From assembly GCF_000764185.1 (NCBI RefSeq), contig NZ_JQEC01000011.1, positions 248,001-312,000 on the forward strand: DNA of 64,000 bases, given 5' to 3'. The notes beneath the pieces were generated by a model. It did no database searches, was not told the origin of the DNA, and was given only the letters and a program-made list of their open reading frames with translations. Positions within the stretch are counted from its first letter, which is position 1. The number at the start of each line of letters is the position of its first letter. Of this stretch, positions 29,201 to 36,824 are shown piece after piece. Source of the stretch: Colwellia psychrerythraea (GTDB taxonomy: Bacteria; Pseudomonadota; Gammaproteobacteria; Enterobacterales; Alteromonadaceae). The position numbers were made by a program, and so were the translations under genes.

Positions 29201-29369
29201 AAATAATGGCTTTTTTTAAATTTGAATTGGCTGACTTTTAAACAGAATAGCCTTATAAAAAAGTAATAATTAGTTAAACTACTTTTCAAAACATAAAACT
29301 AATTTTAATAAAATTAGTGGCTAAATAGTAGAGGCTTATCGAAAATATTTTAATATATAGCCGTACCAT

Positions 29370-30057
29370 TCAAATAACGCCTATAGAAGATAATCGCTGC
29401 TGCCTTAATTGCAAGGGTAGCTGCCCAAACATCAATTTAAAGTGTCGACTAAAATAACTGTGGTCAGAAAATCCTGACTGATAAGCAACTTGAGCAATGG
29501 GTAGTTTAGTTTCAACCAATAATCGTCGAGCATTATCTAAACGGATTTGACGAATGAATTGCTTTGCCGTTTTAGCCAAGTATTTTTTAAAACGCCTTTC
29601 TAAGGCGCTAATAGATAAATGCGCCACCTCGGCAAGCTGCTCTATTGAAAGTTCATTATGAAAGTTTTCTCTGATGAACTGCACTGGAATTTTAATTCAT
29701 CGATACCCGATAAGGTTTTCACTGTTTTTGTAAATGTCGAGTAATGCCATATGAACCAATAATGAGCTTTTTTTCATCAAACAATGGCCTTTTAGAGGTT
29801 GAAAACCAAGCCGATTCAGCTGATCTAATGATATTCATTTCTAAGCGATCAGTGACAGTTTCACCTGACATCACCTTTTGATCATCGACAATAAACTGCT
29901 TTGCTATATGGTTAGGCGATAAATCACTATCTGACTTACCTAAAACCTGCTCTAAATTGCTATAACCTAGATGTTCGACAAACATTTGATTAGCGTAAAC
30001 CACCCTACTCAGAGTATCTTTTATCCAAAAGATAATATCAGGCAACAGATCAAACAT
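29370..30057 (-). pseudogene. Frameshifted PAS-AraC family regulator
   Basis: The minus strand from 30057 encodes a PAS domain (FDLLPDIIFWIKDTLS onward) that ends at a TGA at 29719-29721. The next frame carries an AraC-type double helix-turn-helix domain (IEQLAEVAHLSISALERRF, IAQVAYQSGFSDHSYFSRHFK) ending at 29370. Adding one base in the A run at about 29727 would join the PAS end RHLQK to TVKTLSGIDELKIP and the AraC domain, giving one continuous regulator. So this is a PAS-AraC activator broken by a one-base deletion. The N-terminus also looks cut, because opposite-strand glycosidase sequence begins at about 30073. Confidence 0.75.
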
Positions 30058-30072
30058 AGTAAAAACTTGTTT

Positions 30073-30581
30073 AACGCTGACGCTGTTTGGGTGCCAACAA
30101 ATCCCATGGTTATACAGGGTATTGAAGTAAACAATAAATTTACTCTAGCGCGATGAATAATCTTGACCGTACTACGCGAGTTTTTCTTGATACTAATACC
30201 GCATGGGAGAACTACACCCCGCTAGAAGTCACACAAGGTCGTCAAGCTAAGCCTGACTTTATCGGTTGGTCTGGACTTGCCCCTACCAACTATTTAATTA
30301 AACATACCATTGGACTTCCTATCAACGCACCAAAGAATGAAATAACTTGGCGTATTAACGAGATGGGTCGCCATGTCATTGAAGGTTTGCGCTTTAATGG
30401 TCAAGGAGAAGCAATGAATTCAGTGGATTTAATTGCTAATAAACGAGCAGAGTTAACGGATAATATTGATATCCAATGTCGACAAACTTTCACTCTGAAT
30501 ATTATTACCCAGTTAGCCAAGAAAAGTTATCAAGTAAATTGTCAAAGCAAGACAAACATAGTGTTTAAACATAACCTTTAA
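30073..30581 (+). pseudogene. 3' remnant of a trehalase-like (clan GH-G type) glycosidase
   Basis: Two overlapping frames on the plus strand form one C-terminal glycosidase piece. The first reads NADAVWVPTNPMVIQGIEVN and runs to a stop at 30154-30156; the second, starting at 30153, continues with NNLDRTTRVF, WENYTPLEVTQG, PDFIGWSGLAPTNYLIKHTI and the INEMGRHVIEGLRF block. The FIGWSGLAP and RHxxEGLRF blocks are typical of the end of (alpha/alpha)6-barrel glycosidases related to GH37/GH63. The 5' two-thirds is missing and a frameshift splits the rest, so no active enzyme can be made. Confidence 0.6.
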
Positions 30582-30743
30582 ACATTGCCTGTAAACATAG
30601 GCACTACATGAGCTTTTCTTATTACTAACTAATAGGCTAACTAATTAGCCGACTAATTAATGAATAACTGATTATTTTATAGACAAATAAATATGAACGC
30701 TTACAATCAGCTGTGAACTAACAAACGGAATTGAGATAGCAGT

Positions 30744-31157
30744 ATGCACAAACATAGATTAAGTTTCGCTGATATTAGCATTATCAGCGACAGCATTGCC
30801 GAAATAATTATCGATGAAGGTGTTGAGGTATCCATAGAAATGGTTGAAGAATATGATAACTTTCTTGCCTGTATTTTTAAAGGTAACTATGGGGTGTTAA
30901 TCAATAAAATTAATAATTACTCTTATAGCCTAGGCGCACAATTTATCATGGGCTCTAGTGAAAATATAGTTGCCATTGCAGCAGTGAATTATAGCGAACA
31001 AGGTAAAAAATCCAGTAAAACGGTTGCCGATAGGCGCAGCATTGATCAATTGAATGTCAGAACTTTTTCAGGTCTAGATTTAGGCTGGCAAGATGCAGTA
31101 ACTTGGCTGAATAAGGAGTTAGTTAAAACTAATATCACCTCCCCCCATCCACCGTAG
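30744..31157 (+). CDS. Hypothetical protein, possible STAS/SpoIIAA-like
   Basis: A 137-residue soluble protein with no catalytic motif that I recognise. Its order of short strands and helices (ISIISDSIAEIIIDEGVEVS, EEYDNFLACIF, YGVLINKINNYSYSLGAQF, NIVAIAAVNY) resembles the small STAS/SpoIIAA-like proteins seen in marine bacteria, but this is a weak guess. The frame is intact although it lies among decayed genes. The last residues (TSPHPP) come from a C-rich stretch and may not be original. Confidence 0.6.
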   Translation: MHKHRLSFADISIISDSIAEIIIDEGVEVSIEMVEEYDNFLACIFKGNYGVLINKINNYSYSLGAQFIMGSSENIVAIAAVNYSEQGKKSSKTVADRRSIDQLNVRTFSGLDLGWQDAVTWLNKELVKTNITSPHPP

Positions 31158-31343
31158 CCGAGTAAACAGAATAAGTTTTGTCGATAACTAATACCTCTAA
31201 GTAATGCCGATAAATTATGCCGAGAAGTAAAGAGTAGTTATTTATAGGACTGACTATCGACAAGGCAGTAATGTTATTGAAAGCATGTTACTTTTATTTA
31301 AGTTAAAGCATTCGTTTAGATAGTCACATTACTTTAAAGAGTT

Positions 31344-32022
31344 TTACTGCGCTGAGCTGCTTTCGTATAGCAAGCTAGCAGCAATAGCAGGATGATCTGA
31401 AGGATAAACAGAGGTTTCTTTTGCCTTACCAGTCAGGTCTTTTACAAAAAGACAATCTATGCCGGCATTTTTGACTAAGGTCAGCTTAGATTTTGACTGC
31501 ACTAATTCCCCCTCGCGACTATCACAATGAGCATTAAAGTCACCCAATAAGATTTTCGGGTATTGCTTCATAGTCCCAATGAACATTAACTATAAAATAG
31601 CGCTCATTCGCTTTTTCTATCAGCGCATACTCACCTGTTTTGGTAGCATTAGGGCCATCGGTTAAATCAAAACGGCCAGAGTCAATAAAGCGATTGCCCT
31701 GGCAATGGTTAATAAAAATTTGGAATTGACGCTGCCAACATTGACCAAGTGATTTTTTTAAAGTAACCGCACGCTGATAGTTAGTCGGTAGTTTATTATT
31801 AATATCACTTTCTTTAAGCTACCAATCGTCGACACCTTCTTGAATACCAAGAATATCAACCTTATTACCCTTAATTAACTCAGCGTAATCATCACTATGC
31901 GCAGGCATGGCTTTCCAGCCATAAATGTTAAGTGAAATCACTGTGCTAGCATCAGGCGCTTTATCAGCTATTTCAGCAAAGCTCTCTACGGAAAAACTTG
32001 ATAATATAAATAATAAAATCAA
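31344..32022 (-). pseudogene. Broken endonuclease/exonuclease/phosphatase-family gene
   Basis: On the minus strand, 32022-31819 encodes a short signal-like segment and the N-terminal EEP motifs TVISLNIYGWK and ILGIQEGVDDW. An in-frame TAG follows, after which the same frame reads on (NYQRAVTLKKSLGQCWQRQF, GPNATKTGEYALIEK) to about 31580. A frame change and an apparent internal deletion then lead to LLGDFNAHCDSREG and the final SDHPAIAASLL. The catalytic Glu, the DFNAH and the SDH motif all survive but in separate pieces. It is a decayed secreted phosphodiesterase/nuclease-fold gene. Confidence 0.75.
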
Positions 32023-32052
32023 AATGATTTAGCTTTCATAACTACTGTTAAC

Positions 32053-32412
32053 CTATTGAGTGGGAGTGTTAATCTCATAAGATAATAACCACTGATAAAG
32101 ATCATCGCCTGAATAAACTCGAGTCCAAGCATCATGACCTTTATCCTCATGAACAGTAAAACCCACCTTGTTATGACCAAGTTTTTCTAAGGTATCTAAT
32201 CCGGTCCAATTAGCAATACTTTGCCCTAACCAAAAGCCGTGTAATTTATCTTGATAACCTGCTCTTGAGACAACAATATACTTGGAATTTCCAGTTCGAC
32301 CCGACTATTTCTCTTTGCTAGAGTCACTGACAATCTTAGTATTATCGCCTTCTGCACACGCAGATAAAAAAGTCATCACTATCAAGTATAAAAATAGCTT
32401 TGCTAATTTCAT
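32053..32412 (-). pseudogene. Chimeric relic: lipoprotein ADP-ribosylglycohydrolase start joined to an alpha/beta-hydrolase end
   Basis: An ATG at 32412 opens a lipoprotein signal (FLYLIVMTFLSACAEG) that stops at a TAG after 35 codons (32305). The same frame continues with YQDKLHGFWLGQSIANWTGL, which resembles the N-terminus of secreted ADP-ribosylglycohydrolases. It then switches abruptly to LEKLGHNKVGFTVHEDKGHDA and WTRVYSGDDLYQWLL, which resembles the C-terminal end, with catalytic His, of prolyl-oligopeptidase-like hydrolases. The piece ends at 32053. An internal deletion fusing two neighbouring genes, plus a nonsense change, explains this best. Confidence 0.6.
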
Positions 32413-32542
32413 CCACTTTCTTCAGTTAATATATATTGAGGTGAGATTTTTTCGGGTAACCATCTCAGCTATTAAGCCTTGCCTCTGAGGTATTGAGATA
32501 AATATTCTGACTAGGCTCGAATATGTTAAGCCAGAAGTTAAA

Positions 32543-35173
32543 TTATTGTTGGTAATTAAAGCTTGCCTTAAGTTTGATTTGATCAAGCGAGGTGCCCAGC
32601 AATACTTCAAAATCACCGGATTCTGCTAGCCAATCATTACTATTAATATCCCAAAAAGATAAATCACGTTTATTCAGGAATATACTGATTAGTTTACTTT
32701 CACCTGGCGCTAAGAATACTTTGGCAAAACCTTTCAATTCTTTTGCTGGTCTATCAACACTGGATTCAACGTCATGTAGATATACTTGCACCACCTCGGC
32801 GCCAGCAACTTTACCGGTATTTTTAACCATTGCTGTCACGGTAATACCTTCATCCGCAGTAATACTTGCTGCCGATAAAGCAATATTGGTTAAGGCAAAG
32901 CTGGTATAAGAAAGGCCATGACCAAAGACAAAAGTTGGCTTAATATTTTGTTGCTCAAACCAACGATAGCCAATAAATACGCCTTCAGTATATAAACTTT
33001 CTTTGGCGTTATAATCATTCAAGGCTATTGGTGCAGTATCTTCTAAACGAGCCGGTAAAGTAATTGGCATTTTACCACTTGGATTAACAACACCAGTTAA
33101 AATATCCGCAAAGGCATGACCCGCTTCCATGCCTCCATACCAACCCCAGACAATAGCATTAGCTTGTTCAGCCCAAGGTATTTCCACCGCTGAGCCAGCC
33201 ACTAGAAATACTACGGTTTTCTCATTGGCGACAATCAGCTTACTAATAATTTCGTCTTGTGAGTTAGGCAATTTCATATCAGGGCGATCAATTGACTCCC
33301 TGTCATCTCCATGGCTCAAACCGCCAAAATAGATAACTGCGTCGGCTTGTTGAGCTGCTGCAATATATTCCGCTTCACTAGCAAATAATTCGCCCGGCGC
33401 ATTCCAGCCTAAAATAAAGTGTTGCTTGCCATCGTACTCAATTTCAAAGGTATAAGATTTACCGGCGATTAACTCAATATCATGAGTTAAGGCACTAAGT
33501 TCTTTTGATGTATTAGCACTCACTTGATGACTAATAACGATGTTATCATTTATTTTTAATTTAAAGTCACCTAGTGTTTCCACGTTTAATTGATGCAAAC
33601 CTGACATTAAAGGTTTGATCTTTGCAACCATAGTGATGTGCTGATTTTTGCCGATATCTTTAGCGCTAAACTTTGAGTCAACAATCCAAGATTGTTCAAT
33701 TAACTTATTACGTTTTGACTCAGCAAAGTATGAGATGTTCCATGCTGGTGTACCCGTCCAATGACGACTTTCAACATAATCACTGGCAATGGCAGCTAAC
33801 TCACTGCTGCGCGCTCTCATCACAGTAATTTTAACCTGATCGCCAAAATGTGCTATTAAGCCTACTAACGGAGTCACTTCATATAAAGATTTTACTTCTG
33901 ATGAGCCACCACCTTTGCCATGTTTTTTATCAGCATTAGGGCCCAGTACCAGTATATTTTTCAGTTGTTTTTTATCTAAGGGTAATATCGTTTTAGTGCC
34001 AACAATGTCATTTTTTAATAACACCACACCTTCGGTAGCAATTTTACGGGCGGCAGCTTGATGTGCTTTAATATTTCTAGCACCCGGTAAACGATTTTCA
34101 TCATACATACCTATAGTGTGCTGCGCTCGTAAAATACGTCTAGCTTTTTCATCGGCGACAGATTCAGGGATTTTACCCGCTTGGATCATCTCTAGAAAAG
34201 GTTTAGCCAAGAAGTAGTCTTGATAATCAGCAACATCAGTGCCCATTTCTAAATCTAAACCATTAACAGCGGCATCATAGGTATTAATATCAACATGCCA
34301 ATCGGTAAGTAAAACACCTTGATAGCCCCACTCGCCTTTTAGTATATCCATAACCAAGTGCTTGCTTTGATTAGCATTAGTACCATAGTATTGATTGTAT
34401 GACCCCATCATACCAAGCACACCGCCCTCTTTAACCGCCGCTTCAAAGGCAGGTAAGTAGACTTCTCTTAAAGTGCGTTCATCTGGCTTGGCATTCACAC
34501 CGGTGCGGTTTAACTCTTGCGTATTTAACGCATAGTGTTTAACCGTAGCGGCAACATCATTAGCTTGAATGGCTTTGATTTGCGGTACCACTAGTTTTGC
34601 CGCTAAAATGGGATCTTCGCCCATATATTCAAAGTTTCTACCGTATAAAGGCAATCGCGCTAAATTAACACCTGGGCCTAAGATAAAATCTTTTTTTCTA
34701 TTCCGAGCTTCAGCACCTAAGACCTGACCGTGCAAACGAGCTATTTCAACATCCCAACTTGCCGCAACTGAGGTAAGGTGAGGTAAATAAGTCGAATGAT
34801 CATCGGTCCAACCCGCTGATGCCCAGGTATGTCGCTCTATTTGATGACGAACACCGTGAGGACCGTCAGATAACCACATTTCAGGAATACCAACACGCTC
34901 AACGGCATTAATGTGGAATTTGCCACTGGCATGAGCCAAAGAGACTTTTTCTGGCAAGGTCATTTTTTCCAATAATGCTTCAACATCTTGCTCTACTGTC
35001 GCTAGGCGATCTTCCGCATGAGCCAGATTTTGCTTGGCTGCTGTACTAGCTTCCTTATTAGTAATGACGGTTTCATTGTCATGTATACAGCCACTAAGAC
35101 CTAGCGTTAGGGTAAGTGCCGCAGAAACAAGCATAGTGTTTTTCAATCTATCTTTGATAAATATAGCTTTCAT
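32543..35173 (-). CDS. GH3 beta-glucosidase, lipoprotein, with PA14 insert
   Basis: A retaining beta-glucosidase of 876 residues exported as a lipoprotein (lipobox LSGC, Cys29). Domain order: GH3 N-terminal barrel (about 65-370, nucleophile D291 in LTDWH, substrate loop KHYALN), GH3 C-terminal domain split by a PA14-like insert (about 440-620; WTGTPAWNISYF, then FKLKINDNIVI), the rest of the C domain (YFGGLSHGDDRESIDR, AIVWGWYGGMEAG) and a fibronectin-like end (VQVYLHD, ELKGFAKVFLAPGE). PA14 inserts in GH3 enzymes often shape specificity. The gene has its own promoter with a LacI-type operator and lies 249 bp after the CBM9-like gene. Confidence 0.93.
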   Translation of the reverse strand: MKAIFIKDRLKNTMLVSAALTLTLGLSGCIHDNETVITNKEASTAAKQNLAHAEDRLATVEQDVEALLEKMTLPEKVSLAHASGKFHINAVERVGIPEMWLSDGPHGVRHQIERHTWASAGWTDDHSTYLPHLTSVAASWDVEIARLHGQVLGAEARNRKKDFILGPGVNLARLPLYGRNFEYMGEDPILAAKLVVPQIKAIQANDVAATVKHYALNTQELNRTGVNAKPDERTLREVYLPAFEAAVKEGGVLGMMGSYNQYYGTNANQSKHLVMDILKGEWGYQGVLLTDWHVDINTYDAAVNGLDLEMGTDVADYQDYFLAKPFLEMIQAGKIPESVADEKARRILRAQHTIGMYDENRLPGARNIKAHQAAARKIATEGVVLLKNDIVGTKTILPLDKKQLKNILVLGPNADKKHGKGGGSSEVKSLYEVTPLVGLIAHFGDQVKITVMRARSSELAAIASDYVESRHWTGTPAWNISYFAESKRNKLIEQSWIVDSKFSAKDIGKNQHITMVAKIKPLMSGLHQLNVETLGDFKLKINDNIVISHQVSANTSKELSALTHDIELIAGKSYTFEIEYDGKQHFILGWNAPGELFASEAEYIAAAQQADAVIYFGGLSHGDDRESIDRPDMKLPNSQDEIISKLIVANEKTVVFLVAGSAVEIPWAEQANAIVWGWYGGMEAGHAFADILTGVVNPSGKMPITLPARLEDTAPIALNDYNAKESLYTEGVFIGYRWFEQQNIKPTFVFGHGLSYTSFALTNIALSAASITADEGITVTAMVKNTGKVAGAEVVQVYLHDVESSVDRPAKELKGFAKVFLAPGESKLISIFLNKRDLSFWDINSNDWLAESGDFEVLLGTSLDQIKLKASFNYQQ

Positions 35174-35208
35174 TAACTAACCTTTTTCAACTTCTTTATT
35201 TTTGTGGT

Positions 35209-35242
35209 GAGTAATAAATGTAAGCGCTTACATTTATTACTC
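35209..35242. promoter_or_regulatory. LacI-type operator within a perfect 34-bp palindrome
   Basis: Core TGTAAGCGCTTACA at 35219-35232. The symmetry continues without mismatch through ten more bases on each side (arms begin GAGTAATAAA). It covers the predicted transcription start of the GH3 gene, 36 bp upstream of its ATG. Confidence 0.85.
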
Positions 35243-35243
35243 T

Positions 35244-35272
35244 AACATAATATCTACCGATATTTTTAGCAA
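35244..35272 (-). promoter_or_regulatory. Promoter of the GH3 gene
   Basis: On the minus strand TTGCTA (35272-35267), 17-bp spacer, TATGTT (35249-35244), directly upstream of the palindromic operator. Confidence 0.55.
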
Positions 35273-35422
35273 GTGAAATTATGGCTTCAAGTTTAAATCT
35301 TATTATTAGCAAATGTCTTTATGGCAGCTTACCAATTTGTTATTTAACAAATTTATTAAAGCTATAGCTATTGTGATATTTTTAATAAAATGCGGAATTA
35401 AAATGAAAGGTAATCGTTTTAG

Positions 35423-36253
35423 TTACCTAATCAGGGTCAATCTTTGGAAAACATCGGCGGTGATATAACCTAAATTTTTATTACCATTTACCGCTTTAAT
35501 ATCAACCGAGCCAATAAAATGTTCACGGGTTTTACTGCCATCGTTATCACAATAAGCCAACATGAAGCCGAGGTTTTTCCCCTCGGATAATTTTACTGGC
35601 TGTATCTTTTTATTTTGTATGCTTGTTTGCATTGGCACTTGCAATGAAAAACTATCGCCATAAGCTCGAACCGACAATTCCCAGATAACTTTATTTGGTG
35701 ATTGTTCATTACGTCGCCAAACACTAGTTACATGATCATTTAACAAGATAAAATTATCAGAGCCATCGGCATTGTTTTCTCCAATATCAACCACCTGATT
35801 GTCAAGAGCAACATGATAAGCAAAAGCATTAAAATTAAACTGATGATTACCACCTGAACCATCTTCATCAATAAATATCTCTAAACAATCATCATCCCAA
35901 TATAGATGACGCGGATCGGCGTGTTGATCGAATAAAATATCATCGGTGATTTCTACCAACAGATATAACTGTTGTTCATCCCACATTATTTTAAATCGAC
36001 CAGAAAAATCCTCTTTGCTTGGCATACTGCCTAAGATTAACTGGTCTATTGGTTGCCAGCTTGCTAATTGCCAGCTAGCCTCATTGGCAATGCCGTCCAT
36101 GGTCATTATTTCTTTTACTTTTTTAGCCTCAAGGGCGCGTTTATCAATCTCAACATCAATAACAGTAACAGTAACGGCAAATGCATTGGCATCCACTGTA
36201 GTTAACGTCACTATCACCACTAACACTGTTAGTAAATTTACCAATCTACTCAT
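35423..36253 (-). CDS. Secreted CBM9-like sugar-binding protein
   Basis: A 276-residue exported protein with a signal peptide (hydrophobic 6-24, likely cleavage near ANAFA). The rest is one CBM9-type beta-sandwich (MDGIANEASWQLASWQPIDQ, MWDEQQLYLLVEITD, YWDDDCLEIFIDEDGSG, FNFNAFAYHVALD). CBM9 modules bind the reducing ends of glucans or single sugars. It shares an 8-base overlap (ATGAGTAG) with the end of gluconokinase, so it is translated as the fourth gene of the MFS-GH94-gntK operon. A free-standing binding module in such an operon suggests sugar capture or sensing outside the cytoplasm; this is inferred. Confidence 0.8.
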   Translation of the reverse strand: MSRLVNLLTVLVVIVTLTTVDANAFAVTVTVIDVEIDKRALEAKKVKEIMTMDGIANEASWQLASWQPIDQLILGSMPSKEDFSGRFKIMWDEQQLYLLVEITDDILFDQHADPRHLYWDDDCLEIFIDEDGSGGNHQFNFNAFAYHVALDNQVVDIGENNADGSDNFILLNDHVTSVWRRNEQSPNKVIWELSVRAYGDSFSLQVPMQTSIQNKKIQPVKLSEGKNLGFMLAYCDNDGSKTREHFIGSVDIKAVNGNKNLGYITADVFQRLTLIR

Positions 36254-36824
36254 TGTTCCCTAGCTCCACTATTTCTTTAACTATGTTATTTATTTCGTTT
36301 GCTACCAGTAAAAAAGATCTATCGATATTTATAAAGCTAACATCTTGTTCACTCTGCATCGGTGCCTGCATCGCTAAAAATTGGCTATCAAGTAACTCAG
36401 TAGAAAAAAAGTGCCTTTCACGCTGAGCAATTCTTTTTTCGATAACGTTTCGGTCACCAACAAGATATAAAAAATGACATGCAAAAGGTAACTCTCTAAA
36501 TAGATCTCGATGCACCGACTTTAAACCTGAGTAAGCAAGCGCAACTGACTTACCTTGCTGATGAAGTGAAGTTAAATGCGCGATGATAGTTGCAAGCCAT
36601 GGCGCTCTCATCTCATCCGTTAAGGGCTTATTATCTGCCATATGCTTTTTGGCTTGAAGGCTATGAAAATCATCTGCATCAATAAAAACTAACGAAAGTT
36701 CATCGGACATTTTTTGGGCTAAGCTTGATTTACCCGTGCCGCTAACACCCATAACTATAAATAATCGCGGCACTTGTTTCGCTAAAGATTGGTTTTCTAA
36801 AGCTTGGTTACCTAAGTTACTCAT
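36246..36824 (-). CDS. gntK: Gluconokinase
   Basis: Phosphorylates gluconate to 6-phosphogluconate for the Entner-Doudoroff or pentose-phosphate route. The 192-residue protein has the Walker A GVSGTGKS (26-33), the acidic substrate motif DADDFH, the KPLTDEMRAPWL block and a C-terminal adenine-binding region, all typical of GntK. It overlaps the GH94 gene by 8 bases upstream (ATGAGTAA) and the CBM9-like gene by 8 bases downstream. A gluconokinase tightly coupled to a GH94 phosphorylase points to gluconate being made by that enzyme. Confidence 0.93.
   Translation of the reverse strand: MSNLGNQALENQSLAKQVPRLFIVMGVSGTGKSSLAQKMSDELSLVFIDADDFHSLQAKKHMADNKPLTDEMRAPWLATIIAHLTSLHQQGKSVALAYSGLKSVHRDLFRELPFACHFLYLVGDRNVIEKRIAQRERHFFSTELLDSQFLAMQAPMQSEQDVSFINIDRSFLLVANEINNIVKEIVELGNNE

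Noticed and set aside
29971..30156. Single 61-residue protein in this frame
   Set aside because: Its first half is the antisense of the PAS domain; only the last part belongs to the glycosidase remnant.
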